Notes: generated from the letters alone by a model not told the origin. A stretch of DNA of 64,000 bases from JARBAU01 sp029237525 (GCA_036555705.1 DATBKT010000158.1:1-64000); one strand, 5' to 3'; counted from the first letter of the stretch, positions 17,740-27,576 are shown. Translations and numbers: made by a program.

Positions 17740-17829
17740 GGGCTCGTAGCTCAGTTTGGACAGAGCGCCTGCCTTCTAAGTTCTATCGAAGAAAGCCGGA
17801 AGTCGTGGGATCGAAGCCCACCGGGCCCG
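17740..17829 (+). tRNA. tRNA-Arg(UCU) with a short intron
   Basis: The acceptor stem GGGCTCG/CGGGCCC pairs along seven positions, the D stem is GCTC/GAGC, and the T stem is GTGGG/CCCAC. The anticodon loop reads CTTCTA with anticodon TCT, then an apparent 15-nt intron (about 17781-17795) at the usual position after base 37. Two oddities: the anticodon stem CCTGC/GCCGG has a central T-C mismatch, and the T loop is ATCGAAG rather than TTCGAA-type. It may be a variant or slightly degenerate copy. CCA is not encoded. Confidence 0.85.
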
Positions 17830-19136
17830 CTCATATTTGTCGATATATTTCTCGTTAACTCTCTGGAAACCATCACTTTCTGAATGAATTTTATCAAATC
17901 TGAGACCTGTTTACACATAGGTCACAGCATTTTTGACAATAGTTACAACATGGCATGTCCACGTATAGAGTTATAATACAATTTTTCCGAGGTAACAATA
18001 TCGGACTTTTCAAAAATTCGATATCGTCCAATTCGTTAAATTTGTAATTTACTAGTAGAATCAAATATTTCTGCCATTTCAGATTTTTACTATTTATAGA
18101 TATACTTACACAATCTCTAGGAATCATATCATACAGTCAAAGTTTTGAGTATAACGCTAATAATCTATTGAATGAATGAAGCTACGCCAGCAATGCAGAA
18201 ATGCTCAGTGTTTGAGACATGCAAGCATCCATCCATTTTCTAACAGAAATAGTTGTCACCTAATTGCTGAATGGCAGCTAACATGATAGTTCTGTTTTCA
18301 ATCGGACTGTACGAAGGTAAGAGATATATTACGACATATGTGGACTGGTTGGATATTCGGGGCGAATTTATCTGAGTTCGTTTCTGTGATTGTTACGTAT
18401 TCCTCATTTTACAACATTGCAAAAGCTTACATAATAAGTCAATAATGCATTGCTAGAAAAAAATAATTTCTTCACTTTGTGTAACAACGACGAAACCAAG
18501 TATATCATCATAGCAATAGGTCCTATTGGTTTCAGATTGGTTTCACAGTATTATAGTACCGATAAAACAGATATCGAAGAAAATAGACTAAATTATCCAC
18601 CTATCTGAGTCGATGAATCACAACATACCATATATTGTATCAAAATAAGACGAACTCCTACAATACATGATAACTTGGATTTCAAGCCAATCATAATGAA
18701 AACATCTGCAGGTATTCTTCCCGTATCTGTAGTTACAACAACTGATAGGGTTATTGATATTGAAGATATTCATAAGTTAGCAAGAGAATCCGTGCATAAT
18801 CCCAGCTCTCTAGAATCTTGTACCAATATGGAAAACACATAGCGAATATAGAAAACAGATAATGCATTTTGGTTAATTAGTCCGAATTATTATACAACCA
18901 ACTAATCGAAGATGTACCTATAGTCTAAGCCATATAGAGACTATTTGGAGAGCATCTAATGTCTAGATTGACTCGAACACAGAATCGGGAATTATCATCG
19001 ATATGTAAAACCTACAATGCACAGATTTGTATGGGTTCACTAATCTTGTAATGTAGTTGTAGTTGATCTTCTCAACATAGCATTTCTCGTTAGAAAACAT
19101 AAATATTCTAAAAGATTTTAAGAGGCTTTCTGTGCA
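17830..19136. other. Gene-poor stretch, 1.3 kb
   Basis: No gene is well supported. A 77-codon minus frame (17894-18127) is AT-driven and doubtful. Two short plus frames exist: 18176-18286 (36 aa, Cys/His-rich, QCRNAQCLRHASIH) and 18696-18842 (48 aa, GILPVSVVTTTDRVIDIEDI), each with an ATG but no other support. The right end holds the uL1 promoter (CATAAATATTC, about 33 nt before the start). Confidence 0.4.
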
Positions 19137-19814
19137 TTGACTGCATATATGATAACTGGCGGTCAGCTCGGAGAGTTAGTTAAACGTGCACGTGAAGGTG
19201 CCACCAAAAGAAATTTCGATCAGTCCGTGGAGTTAACACTAGTACTAAAGGATATAGATGTAAAGCGGGGATTCTCTATAAACGAAGTTATTGAGCTGCC
19301 AAATAAGATCTCTAATCCGCCTAGAATTTGCGTAGTAGGATCGGGGGATCTAAGTACGCGTGCAAAAAAGGCCGGGATAGATAGAATAATAGAGCCAGAC
19401 GAGCTCGATCGGCTCGGTACGAACAGGAGAGAGGCTAGAAAAATTGTCCGTGCCCACGACTTTTTTCTGGCAGATACCTCATTAATGCCTAACGTCGGTA
19501 GATCTTTAGGTCAATTTTTGGGCCCACAAGGAAAAATGCCTACGCCTCTTCAATACGGTGCACCAATTGAAACGCTTTCGACAAAATTCAGGAATTCCGT
19601 TCGTGTACGAACAAAGAACCAATTGAACTTAGCTGCAAAAATAGGTGATGAAAAAATGGAAGACTCGAAATTGGTGTCAAATGCTGAAACAGTAGTAACA
19701 GAATTAGAAAAGAAACTGCCGCAAGGCGGTAAGAATATTCAGAATGCGGTAGTTAAATTTACTATGGGAAGTACTGCTAAGTTGAGCATGTTGAAGAAGG
19801 ACAAAGGTGCTTAA
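19137..19814 (+). CDS. rpl1: Ribosomal protein uL1
   Basis: uL1 forms the mobile L1 stalk of the large subunit and binds 23S rRNA. The 225-residue product has the family signature LGPQGKMPTP (usually LGPRGKMP) and the conserved FLADTSLMPNVGRSLG segment. The start is TTG at 19137, with an in-frame ATG four codons later as an alternative. It overlaps the uL10 start by 8 bp, so the two are co-translated. In many prokaryotes uL1 represses its own operon by binding the mRNA. Confidence 0.95.
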   Translation: MTAYMITGGQLGELVKRAREGATKRNFDQSVELTLVLKDIDVKRGFSINEVIELPNKISNPPRICVVGSGDLSTRAKKAGIDRIIEPDELDRLGTNRREARKIVRAHDFFLADTSLMPNVGRSLGQFLGPQGKMPTPLQYGAPIETLSTKFRNSVRVRTKNQLNLAAKIGDEKMEDSKLVSNAETVVTELEKKLPQGGKNIQNAVVKFTMGSTAKLSMLKKDKGA

Positions 19815-20709
19815 TGTGAATTCCCAGCAAACTCATAGTCAAACCAGGAAGACATATCCCAAGAAAAAACGCCTGATGTATGAGGAACTCCAAAAATTAC
19901 CATTGGAGTATAACGTAATTGCACTATCAAAAGTAACCAAGGTCAGAGCTGCACAGTTGATGATGCTTAGAAAGAAATTTAGAGAGACTATTAGAATTAG
20001 GATAATAAAAAACAAAGTTGCTCAGAGAGCATTCGAGAAAATAACAAACATCCCCAAGATCGAGGATTTGTCTAAGCTTTTAGAAGGCCAGTGTGCTCTG
20101 ATGTTTACTAAAATAAACCCTTTTCAACTCAACCTCATCTTCGACAAGAACAAAATATTATTAGCAGCTAAGGATGGAGATATCGCTTCCAGTAATATTC
20201 TAATAAATGCAGGAAACACTGGGATAAATCCAGGACCAGTTCTTTCAGAGTTCAAAGAAGCTAATGTCCCTACAAAAATAGATCAGGGGACGATTTGGGT
20301 TGTTAGGGATACACTCGTTGCCAAGCCCGGCGATCGAATATCTGGTAAGCTGGCATCTGTTCTTAACAAAGTAGGGATAAAGCCGATTGAAGCCGGAATT
20401 TCAGTTAGTTTTGCAATTGCAGAAGGTCTCGTGCTTCATGATAATGAACTTCGAATTGATCTTTCAGAATATTCAGAGGGACTCGCAAAATGTGTTGCAG
20501 AATCATTCGCCTTGGCTACCGAGACGGGTTATGTAACTGCTGAAAATATTGGCTTCCTGCTGATTAAGGCGCAACAAAATGCTGTGGCGGTGTCGATGGA
20601 ATCAGGTTATGTGACAGAAAGTACTATTGGGCAATTGTTAGCAAAATGCACTACAAATGCATCAGCACTCGAAGCAGTTCTGATCAAGCAAGGGTACGAC
20701 CCAAAATAG
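19807..20709 (+). CDS. rpl10: Ribosomal protein uL10 (P0)
   Basis: This is the base of the ribosomal stalk, carrying L12 dimers. The N-terminal rRNA-binding domain (YNVIALSKVTKVRAAQLMMLRKKFR) and archaeal insert are present. The C-terminal part has helices that would bind L12 but the acidic eukaryote/archaeal tail (as in L12) is missing: the protein ends QGYDPK at 300 residues. It begins with GTG (or a GTG three codons later) within the uL1 gene. Confidence 0.93.
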   Translation: MLNVNSQQTHSQTRKTYPKKKRLMYEELQKLPLEYNVIALSKVTKVRAAQLMMLRKKFRETIRIRIIKNKVAQRAFEKITNIPKIEDLSKLLEGQCALMFTKINPFQLNLIFDKNKILLAAKDGDIASSNILINAGNTGINPGPVLSEFKEANVPTKIDQGTIWVVRDTLVAKPGDRISGKLASVLNKVGIKPIEAGISVSFAIAEGLVLHDNELRIDLSEYSEGLAKCVAESFALATETGYVTAENIGFLLIKAQQNAVAVSMESGYVTESTIGQLLAKCTTNASALEAVLIKQGYDPK

Positions 20710-20756
20710 GTAATCTATGCCCTAAACTATATTTAACATAAATAATTCAAAAAAAA

Positions 20757-21065
20757 TTAACCGAAGAGTGCTGATAGTCCCTCTAATGCCTCTTCTTCTT
20801 TCTTCTCTTCTTTCTTCTCTTCTTTTTCTGCGGGGCCCGAAGGCGCAGATTGAGCAGCAGGGGCATTAACTTGGACCTGTTGGGTAGGAAGAGATGCATT
20901 CTTTAATGCTTCATCAATATTCACTTCGCCTATGGCCGCGACTAGCGCTTTTATTCTGACCTCATCTGGAGTTGTGCCAGTCGCCTTCACAACATTTTTA
21001 AGATTTTCTTCTGTGATATCCTGTTTTAGTTTGTGTAACAACAACGCGGCATACAGATATTCCAT
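20757..21065 (-). CDS. rpl12: Ribosomal protein L12 (archaeal P1)
   Basis: The 102-residue acidic stalk protein recruits elongation factors. The N-terminal dimerisation helices (MEYLYAALLLHKL ... VKATGTTPDEVRIKALVAAI), Ala/Pro-rich hinge, charged EEKKEEKKEEE stretch and C-terminal LSALFG are all characteristic. Unusually for archaea, where uL1, uL10 and L12 commonly form one operon, this gene faces uL10 tail to tail with 47 bp between them, so it must have its own promoter on the minus strand. Confidence 0.95.
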   Translation of the reverse strand: MEYLYAALLLHKLKQDITEENLKNVVKATGTTPDEVRIKALVAAIGEVNIDEALKNASLPTQQVQVNAPAAQSAPSGPAEKEEKKEEKKEEEALEGLSALFG

Positions 21066-21109
21066 AATTACGGATGTTCCACGACGCCTTAATATAAAAC
21101 TTTCAAGTT

Positions 21110-21610
21110 TTACAGAATCTTTGTGCTCCTTGCAACCGCATAGAGATGCTCTTTCAAATCTTTCTCATATATGGAATTCATCTTTTCGAGTAGCATCGTA
21201 CGAGCCTCCAATCTTTCATCTCCTGCGGCAGAAAGAACTAAGGCAAAAATGTCTGGTAGATTCTCCTTTATCCAACCATCAAGAACATAATAGCGTCGTT
21301 CATTAATCCATGTAGTTTTCGATACTTTCTGATTTACTTCTTCGCCGAATATTTCAGTCTCGACCCGATCAATTAGCATAAATATGCAATTATTTGGATC
21401 GGGATTCTCAAGAACTTCTCTAGGTCTACCTATCGCACCACCAGCTTTAACTCGTTCCAACAGCCCTACTGGCTTAATTTTAGTCCCATTGATCTTTATC
21501 TTATCACCATTAACTGCTTGCACTTTGCCAATAATGATATTATTAACTTCATGATCGTTATGAACTACAAAGACATGGTCTCCAGGCTTGATCTTTCCCC
21601 TCCCAAACAT
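21110..21610 (-). CDS. Conserved-looking protein with SH3-like N-terminus, unknown function
   Basis: The protein begins MFGRGKIKPGDHVFVVHNDHEVNN, then GKVQAVNGDKIKINGTKIKPVGLLERV, resembling a small SH3/KOW-like barrel, followed by an alpha-rich C-terminal half (RVETEIFGEEVNQKV ... LEARTMLLEKMNSIYEKDLKEHL). No catalytic motif is seen. I prefer the ATG at 21610 over the longer frame from 21721 because the TATA-like TTATATTC lies about 30 nt upstream of it, inside the longer frame. Confidence 0.65.
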   Translation of the reverse strand: MFGRGKIKPGDHVFVVHNDHEVNNIIIGKVQAVNGDKIKINGTKIKPVGLLERVKAGGAIGRPREVLENPDPNNCIFMLIDRVETEIFGEEVNQKVSKTTWINERRYYVLDGWIKENLPDIFALVLSAAGDERLEARTMLLEKMNSIYEKDLKEHLYAVARSTKIL

Positions 21611-21765
21611 GGTCAGATAATCGACTACATAAAGAATATAATTTTTACTACTATTAATACAAAATAACAAAATGCATACAACGCAATTATTTTCGGCGGT
21701 TCCTAATGTCAATAATACCACGAATTATTCAAAAAATTACATTTATTAATCATAGGCGATGATTC

Positions 21766-22242
21766 ATGAATGACTCAAACTTGCAAAGATTTGACGAATT
21801 AGATATGAAGATATTATCTGAATTGACTGTGGATGCCAGTATATCAGTGCCTCAATTGAGCAAAAGGCTCAATGTCAATGCTTCTGTTCTCTATAGTCGT
21901 ATCAAAAGATTATCCAAGCGCAATCTTATTGAACGTTATACCGTTACGGTCAACGAAGGCATGTTAGGCATCAATGTTAAAGCCATAGTAGGTATCAACA
22001 GAGATCCAAAGATGAAAGAAAAAATTAGATCAGAGCTTTTAAGAATCTCCGAAGTGAGATCAGTATCAGAGGTTACCGGCAGATTCGATATGGTAGTCTC
22101 AGTAAATTCTCGTACACTAGAAGAGCTACACAATGTCGTAATAGAGCGTATCGGGAAAATCGAGGGAATACAGAATACGGAGACTTTTGTAGAAATGCAG
22201 CGGACTAATAAAGAACCAATCTATGCAGTTCATGGTACTTAG
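21766..22242 (+). CDS. Lrp/AsnC family transcription regulator
   Basis: A 158-residue protein with an N-terminal winged helix-turn-helix (LDMKILSELTVDASISVPQLSKRLNVNASVLYSRIKRL, residues 11-45) and a C-terminal RAM domain (VKAIVGINRDPK ... GRFDMVVSV). It probably senses amino acids and binds DNA as an octamer or dimer chain. It is transcribed divergently from the gene at 21110-21610. The free-standing RAM protein at 3950 might act as a partner in mixed rings; this is only a suggestion. Confidence 0.9.
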   Translation: MNDSNLQRFDELDMKILSELTVDASISVPQLSKRLNVNASVLYSRIKRLSKRNLIERYTVTVNEGMLGINVKAIVGINRDPKMKEKIRSELLRISEVRSVSEVTGRFDMVVSVNSRTLEELHNVVIERIGKIEGIQNTETFVEMQRTNKEPIYAVHGT

Positions 22243-22330
22243 CAAATTGCGGCAATATTAGTCCAACCGCAAGACAGATGCACTAACGGTAACTTCAAAT
22301 ATAACAGCTAATTAATTTATTTAGGTTTCA

Positions 22331-22513
22331 TTGTCAGTAGTCCAAAGAAAGGTTGTTGAAATTATTCAAACTATGAAGCTGGCAAAGAAGACCAGCAAGG
22401 ATGACTATATGACGCATCTGAGGCTGGTGTTACTCGGTATGGGCGTAGTAGGCGCGATTGGATTTGTAATAAAGTTGATCGCTGAGTTTATCACTTTTGG
22501 TGGCAAAAGATAA
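22331..22513 (+). CDS. secE: Protein translocase subunit SecE (Sec61 gamma)
   Basis: A 60-residue protein with an amphipathic N-terminal helix (VVQRKVVEIIQTMKLAKK) and one C-terminal membrane helix (LVLLGMGVVGAIGFVIKLI), the size and layout of archaeal SecE/Sec61 gamma. It clamps SecY in the membrane. The start is TTG. In other archaea it is followed by spt5/nusG and ribosomal genes; here the next gene is purP, so the usual operon is broken up. Confidence 0.85.
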   Translation: MSVVQRKVVEIIQTMKLAKKTSKDDYMTHLRLVLLGMGVVGAIGFVIKLIAEFITFGGKR

Positions 22514-22732
22514 GTATCTGGTATAGTCATTGTAGTTGCAGTATCGACTTTTGCAGTTTTTTTGGTTTCTAAGTTCATAGTAATTTGATCTCATAATCGC
22601 CTAGGCTCAAGGAAGCTCAAGATATAATCTTATTCACAATTTGTAATTAATTTCTAAACGACTCTAGTTTTCTTCTTTTTCGTTAACCTACGCTCTGATC
22701 ACCCTATATATATAGAAAAATAATAACGTAGG

Positions 22733-23773
22733 TTGATGGGAACTCTAGATTATACAGTTGCAACTTTGGGCTCACACTGTGCGCTTCAGCTCTTGAAAGG
22801 AGCAAAAGATGAAGGATTAAGAACCCTTCTAGTTTGCGAGAAAAAAAGGTTGAGTCTTTATAAACGATTTAACTTCATAGATGATATTTTTTCAGTAGAT
22901 GACACAAGCGACATTGCCAGTGATAGGTGTATTGGAAGGTTGCGAGAAACCAATTCTATTTTGATCCCTCATGGAACATTAATAGCGTATATGAATTCTG
23001 ATCAAATTGAACGAATAAACATTCCTATATTTGGAAATAAATGGATCTTGAGATGGGAGGCTGATCGCGATCTGAAGCAAAAACTAATGGAAGAATCACA
23101 TCTTTCAGTTTCGAAATCGATAGATTCTAAAAATGATATCCAAGGATTGTGCATAGTAAAATTGCATGGAGCAGCTGGAGGTAGAGGGTATTTTATAGCA
23201 TGGAACAGGGAGAGTTTTGAAAGACAAGCCTTAAGGCTCAAGGACCAAAAGATGATAAGCGGCGAACAGGACCTTTTTATTCAAGAATATGTGTTGGGAG
23301 TTCCTGCATTCTTGCATTTCTTTTATTCTCCCATAACAAAGGAAATTGAGCTTATGGGTGCGGATAGGAGGTACGAATCTAACGTCGATGGCTTGGGAAG
23401 AATTCCTGCTAGAGAACAGCTCTCCGCGGAACTCGAGATGTCGTATAATGTAGTTGGAAACATCCCTATAGTTCTGCGCGAATCTCTACTTCTTAGTGCT
23501 TATGAGATGGGAGAATCTTTCGTTAACACTTCCAAGAATTTAGTACCACCAGGGATGAATGGACCATTTTGCTTAGAAGGAGTTTATGATAGAGAAGGAA
23601 AATTTGTCACATTCGAATTTTCTGCCAGAATTGTTGCGGGAACTAATCTCTACGTCAGTGGTTCGCCTTATTCAGATCTGGTCTATGACGAACCAATGAG
23701 CATGGGAAGAAGGATAGCTCGTGAAGTAAAATTAGCAATTGAAAAAAACATGATAGACAAGATTACATCATAG
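22733..23773 (+). CDS. purP: Formate-dependent FAICAR synthetase PurP
   Basis: This archaeal ATP-grasp enzyme converts AICAR plus formate to FAICAR in purine synthesis, replacing PurH formyltransferase. The hallmark start is present (YTVATLGSHCALQLLKGAKDEG), as are the ATP-binding CIVKLHGAAGGRGYF loop and the C-terminal FCLEGVYDREGKFVTFEFSARIVAGTN metal-binding region. The length of 346 residues is typical. The start is TTG at 22733 or the ATG immediately after it. Confidence 0.93.
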   Translation: MMGTLDYTVATLGSHCALQLLKGAKDEGLRTLLVCEKKRLSLYKRFNFIDDIFSVDDTSDIASDRCIGRLRETNSILIPHGTLIAYMNSDQIERINIPIFGNKWILRWEADRDLKQKLMEESHLSVSKSIDSKNDIQGLCIVKLHGAAGGRGYFIAWNRESFERQALRLKDQKMISGEQDLFIQEYVLGVPAFLHFFYSPITKEIELMGADRRYESNVDGLGRIPAREQLSAELEMSYNVVGNIPIVLRESLLLSAYEMGESFVNTSKNLVPPGMNGPFCLEGVYDREGKFVTFEFSARIVAGTNLYVSGSPYSDLVYDEPMSMGRRIAREVKLAIEKNMIDKITS

Positions 23774-24013
23774 TTGTACATACATCACCTGATTTTCCTG
23801 ATATGAATGATCTGTGGATCATATTGTTCGCCCTCTAGCAATTTTTGGTTAGTCATAGTCAATCAAAGCTACTACAGATCTAAACCTTCACATTAACAAC
23901 TAAAATTTGAAAAAATGGAGATTTTAACATTGAATTTCGAAAAATATATGCTAATTTTGATTTTCTACTAAAATGTCAATTATAAATTGGAATATTATTT
24001 GATCATATTAGAT

Positions 24014-24397
24014 TTAGTAGCCTTCTTTTTGCCGCTGAACATTTCGATCATGCTTAACTGTATACTTCTCTACCAAACCAGATGGATCTAACTTCAGCTC
24101 GATAGATAATTGAATAACAAAATGCCAAATGTCAATGAGCTCTTGCTGGCAGTTCTCCAAGGATGCGATCGAATCATGTTTCCACCACTTCCAATTTGTT
24201 TCTCTTTGCAATTCAATTGCTTCGTGGATTAAAGCTGTCGATAACATGAACACACGATATCCTCGAAAAACTTCCTTCTTCTTATAAATTGAGCTCATCT
24301 TATTATTCACATTTCGCATTTTTCTTGTTAATTCTAACTGCTTTCTAAAGAGCAATTCTAGTTTGTCCTCGTTTGAAGATTGAAATTTTCTAGTCAT
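24014..24397 (-). CDS. All-alpha dUTPase/MazG-like pyrophosphatase
   Basis: The 127-residue helical protein matches the dimeric dUTPase-like group: the metal-binding Glu pair sits in LIHEAIELQRETNWKWWK and the second acidic pair in CQQELIDIWHFVIQLS. The KWWK motif is characteristic. It probably hydrolyses dUTP to dUMP, keeping uracil out of DNA, with pyrophosphate release. The C-terminus (KHDRNVQRQKEGY) also fits. Nucleotide specificity is inferred from the family. Confidence 0.85.
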   Translation of the reverse strand: MTRKFQSSNEDKLELLFRKQLELTRKMRNVNNKMSSIYKKKEVFRGYRVFMLSTALIHEAIELQRETNWKWWKHDSIASLENCQQELIDIWHFVIQLSIELKLDPSGLVEKYTVKHDRNVQRQKEGY

Positions 24398-25133
24398 AGT
24401 CTATGAATCAGCTTTAGAAAATGAACTGAGTTACTAATAGTATGTGGCCATTTTCATTCAGTTTTGTGTAATCATGTAAATCTATTTCTTCATAGCTAAA
24501 ATAATTACCTAAGGGCTATAGAAAATCGCTAAGATAACAAGGCTTTTGTTGGCTTTAGGATTTTGCGTCAATAATCAATCAGAATCGTAATCGCAATATT
24601 TACTTTACATAGCCTTTCCATAGTACTAATTTCTGACAAATCCCATTTAACTTTAAATAGTTATCTATAAAAATACTGTAACACTCCTAAACTTGTTGGC
24701 ATTATATGATCATGTAGTGAAATCTGGAAGTTTCCTTAAACTGTTATGCCAACAATTAGCTCTGTCAAAATTCCATTTCTAGATCCGTAATGTTGATTAC
24801 CTACAATAGTTTTTTTTACATAATCCTCCATATATGTCAAATTCGCAGAAGAATATTTTCTTGAAAACGCATTAGTATGTGATTCAAATAATTCAAAATT
24901 CTGAAAATTTAAGAACTGAATTATTTGAGGACTTTTGGTGTCGCGGAGTACGTTGGGCTGACTGGTCCAATCGATTTCACGGTAGTCTAAAGCTAAGTAT
25001 GCGTTTACGTACGTAGATGATCGATATCATCAAGTACCTCGAAACTAGTGGTAGACAGCTTCCTAATCAACCTCATTTTCTCATTCTAATTATTTGTAAG
25101 ACTAAAATTACCAGATAACCAACTCAAAAGTAT
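24398..25133. other. Non-coding stretch, 736 bp
   Basis: AT-rich spacer between divergent genes. A short inverted repeat (GATGAT-CGAT-ATCATC region near 25015-25030) is visible but has no obvious target. No ORF or RNA gene is supported. Confidence 0.4.
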
Positions 25134-25706
25134 TTGAAGAGAGAAGCAGAGACGGTGCTCGTAAGAAGGGCATTTGGAGTTCTTTTTCTTGCCATTTCTG
25201 CGGCACTGTTATCCGGAACTCTATTGATTGAAGTGTTTGGCCAGAGCCACCATCCGCTGATCTTCAATATCCTGGTCTGGGTTGCGTGCTTTGGAATCAT
25301 TTTTGCAGTAATATTCGCTCGATTCCGTTCCTATATGCAATTTGTGAGATCGAGAATGAAACAAAGTGTAAAATGGCCGATGATTGCAAAAATAATTAAT
25401 GGATTGTGTTGGGCAGGTCCATTTCTTGCAATTGGACTCGTTCCGTCAGCATATCAATACTTTATCCTGCTTGGGATAGGAATGGGTAATCTTTCTACAT
25501 TCTTTTTGATGAAAACAATTAACAAGCTAAATAACAAAGAACAGCTTATCGTCGGTTCAATTTCCTTGATATCCATTCCACTAGCTGCTGGATTAGATAA
25601 TTCGTTCTTCTCAGCTAGAACTGATGTTGCAATCTTACTTTCTAGAGCTTTGATAGCTGCTGCATATGGGATCGCAGGAGTCTATGCCTATTTTTCAAGC
25701 ATATAG
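25134..25706 (+). CDS. Multi-pass membrane protein, unknown function
   Basis: A 190-residue protein with about six membrane helices (residues 10-34, 43-63, 84-103, 106-125, 138-156, 166-187) and short loops. There is no charged residue pattern pointing to a known transporter. It begins with TTG and ends 63 bp before queC on the same strand, so co-transcription with queC is possible, which would make a transporter for a 7-deazaguanine precursor conceivable but unproven. Confidence 0.7.
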   Translation: MKREAETVLVRRAFGVLFLAISAALLSGTLLIEVFGQSHHPLIFNILVWVACFGIIFAVIFARFRSYMQFVRSRMKQSVKWPMIAKIINGLCWAGPFLAIGLVPSAYQYFILLGIGMGNLSTFFLMKTINKLNNKEQLIVGSISLISIPLAAGLDNSFFSARTDVAILLSRALIAAAYGIAGVYAYFSSI

Positions 25707-25769
25707 ACCAAAACCAACATTTCGTGCAAGGAAGATGCATTTTATTATGCAGAAAGAGAACGATTTTCA

Positions 25770-26498
25770 GTGAAACAATTCATAACAAACAAACCAAAGA
25801 AGGCCGTCTGCATAGTTAGCGGCGGATTAGATTCTATTTGCGCTGCAGCTTATATATCTCGCGTAAAAAAATTTGAAATTTACATTATAAATTTCACTTA
25901 TGGGCAGAAGGCAACCAATGAATCTTCCTTAGCTGAAGACTTTGCAAATATGCTAAGTGCGAAAGACTATCAATTTGTTGATATTGGCTTCATGAAGAAT
26001 TTTTATGGGGGGAATAATGTGTTGACTGAAGATACAGCAGGCCTGCCTTCAACCTTTCGCCCAAGCATAATTGTACCCATAAGAAATGCTATTTTCATCA
26101 CTATTTCTACTGCCTGGGCACTTAGTATAGGTGCTAAAATGGTCTGCTTTGGCGCTCACATGGGAGATCGCAGCTATCCTGATTGTCGGCCCTCTTTTGT
26201 CAGATCTATAAGCCGGAGCCTCAATTTAGCAGATTCAGACAGTATCAAAGACAAATCTAGACAGAAAGTCAGTGTCTGGTGTCCTGCGTTATCTGGCATC
26301 GACAAGGCGTGTCTTTTGAAAATAGGACATCAGATCTTAGGCGATGCCCTTTTCAGAACATGGAGTTGTTATTCCAATGGGGTTACACGTAAAGGTGAGA
26401 CACAATCTAGACAATGTGGTGTTTGCGAATCCTGCTTGAACAGAAAAAATGCTTTTAAAAGGGCTGGGATTGAAGATAGGACATTTTATAATAAATAA
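25770..26498 (+). CDS. queC: 7-cyano-7-deazaguanine synthase QueC
   Basis: QueC turns carboxy-deazaguanine into preQ0, which archaea insert into tRNA to make archaeosine. The PP-loop ATPase motif SGGLDS (residues 14-19) and the ATP/substrate region (VPIRNAIFITISTAWA, CFGAHMGDRSYPDCRPSF) are present. The C-terminal zinc site WSCYSN plus QCGVCESC is complete. The start is GTG. folE follows downstream on the same strand, supplying the first step of the same pathway. Confidence 0.93.
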   Translation: MKQFITNKPKKAVCIVSGGLDSICAAAYISRVKKFEIYIINFTYGQKATNESSLAEDFANMLSAKDYQFVDIGFMKNFYGGNNVLTEDTAGLPSTFRPSIIVPIRNAIFITISTAWALSIGAKMVCFGAHMGDRSYPDCRPSFVRSISRSLNLADSDSIKDKSRQKVSVWCPALSGIDKACLLKIGHQILGDALFRTWSCYSNGVTRKGETQSRQCGVCESCLNRKNAFKRAGIEDRTFYNK

Positions 26499-26786
26499 GT
26501 TGCTCTGCCAAAATTTTTTGCAGCTGGAGACACATAAACTAAGAACTAACCATTGCATTGTACAGTCCGCTTCAACAAATCGTGTTACAAAATGTTATCC
26601 AATTACGAAATACCAAGCTAAAAATAGAGATTAACAGAACTTTGGACAATAGAGTTATAATAGAGACGCTAATCTTATTTAATGAGCCAAATAGTGGAGC
26701 GGCTTTCAATGGATTATAATAGGAAGTATTCTAAGTTTGTCCTGGCTCATAAGTATACGAAGTCAAAGGAGATATTGATGTAGAAA

Positions 26787-27392
26787 TTGTATCAAAATTA
26801 TAAAGATAAAGAAGTGAATCCTAGAAGTCCGATTAACAAGCGGAAAATTGAAAAGCTTTTAAGACAAATACTGATTGAATTAGGCGAAAATCCCGACCGA
26901 GAGGGCTTACTTGCCACACCGCGACGAATTGCCGATATGTATGAGGAGATCTTTAGCGGGTATAGAATTGAGGCAGGCTTAGAAGTAAGTTTTAGTGAAG
27001 AAACTGATTCAATCATAGCAAAAGACATCCAGTTCTATAGCATGTGTGAACATCATATGCTGCCTTTTTATGGGAAAATCCATATAGCCTACATTCCGGA
27101 TGGTAAAGTGTTTGGAATTTCTAAATTGGTTCGACTTGTAGAAAAATATTCCAAAAGAATGCAGATTCAAGAAAGACTAACCAAAGAAATTGCTGGTGAG
27201 ATAATGGAAATGGGTGTCAAAGGTGTGTTAGTTATTGCTGAAGGTGAGCACCTGTGTATGAAAATGAGGGGTGTTCGTAACGATAGCGTCATCTTGACGA
27301 TGGCACATCGTGGAATAATGGAAAATAAAGAAATACGAGAAAATGCCCTAGTTTTATTGTATAATGCCAAGGCAAAAATACGTTCTATCTAG
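26787..27392 (+). CDS. folE: GTP cyclohydrolase I, FolE
   Basis: FolE makes dihydroneopterin triphosphate, the entry compound for 7-deazaguanine (archaeosine) synthesis. The zinc-binding motif YSMCEHHMLPFYG and the second zinc cysteine region EGEHLCMKMRGV are present, with the VFGISKLVRLVE segment of the active site. Many archaea use the unrelated FolE2/MptA, so this bacterial-type enzyme is notable. The TTG start at 26787 is uncertain; a GTG at 26814 is in frame. Confidence 0.93.
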   Translation: MYQNYKDKEVNPRSPINKRKIEKLLRQILIELGENPDREGLLATPRRIADMYEEIFSGYRIEAGLEVSFSEETDSIIAKDIQFYSMCEHHMLPFYGKIHIAYIPDGKVFGISKLVRLVEKYSKRMQIQERLTKEIAGEIMEMGVKGVLVIAEGEHLCMKMRGVRNDSVILTMAHRGIMENKEIRENALVLLYNAKAKIRSI

Positions 27393-27576
27393 TGGAAATT
27401 ATAGAGTATATTGCAATATTGATTCCCACTGATTCAAAATTAAGTGGGTAAGATCTACATAATATATCCATTTACTGGAATTCAATAGATTATCACCTAA
27501 ATTTAACCCCCACTATTACTGGCGTATCAGATCATTCAATTGCAAAGATTAATACCACTACTAGTATATGGCTGGC

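Noticed and set aside
17894..18127. 77-codon minus ORF with several cysteines
   Set aside because: AT-driven composition, no coherent metal-site spacing and no promoter.
25007..25035. Short inverted repeat with GATGAT and ATCATC arms
   Set aside because: Only 6 bp arms and far from any start codon; could be chance in AT-rich DNA.
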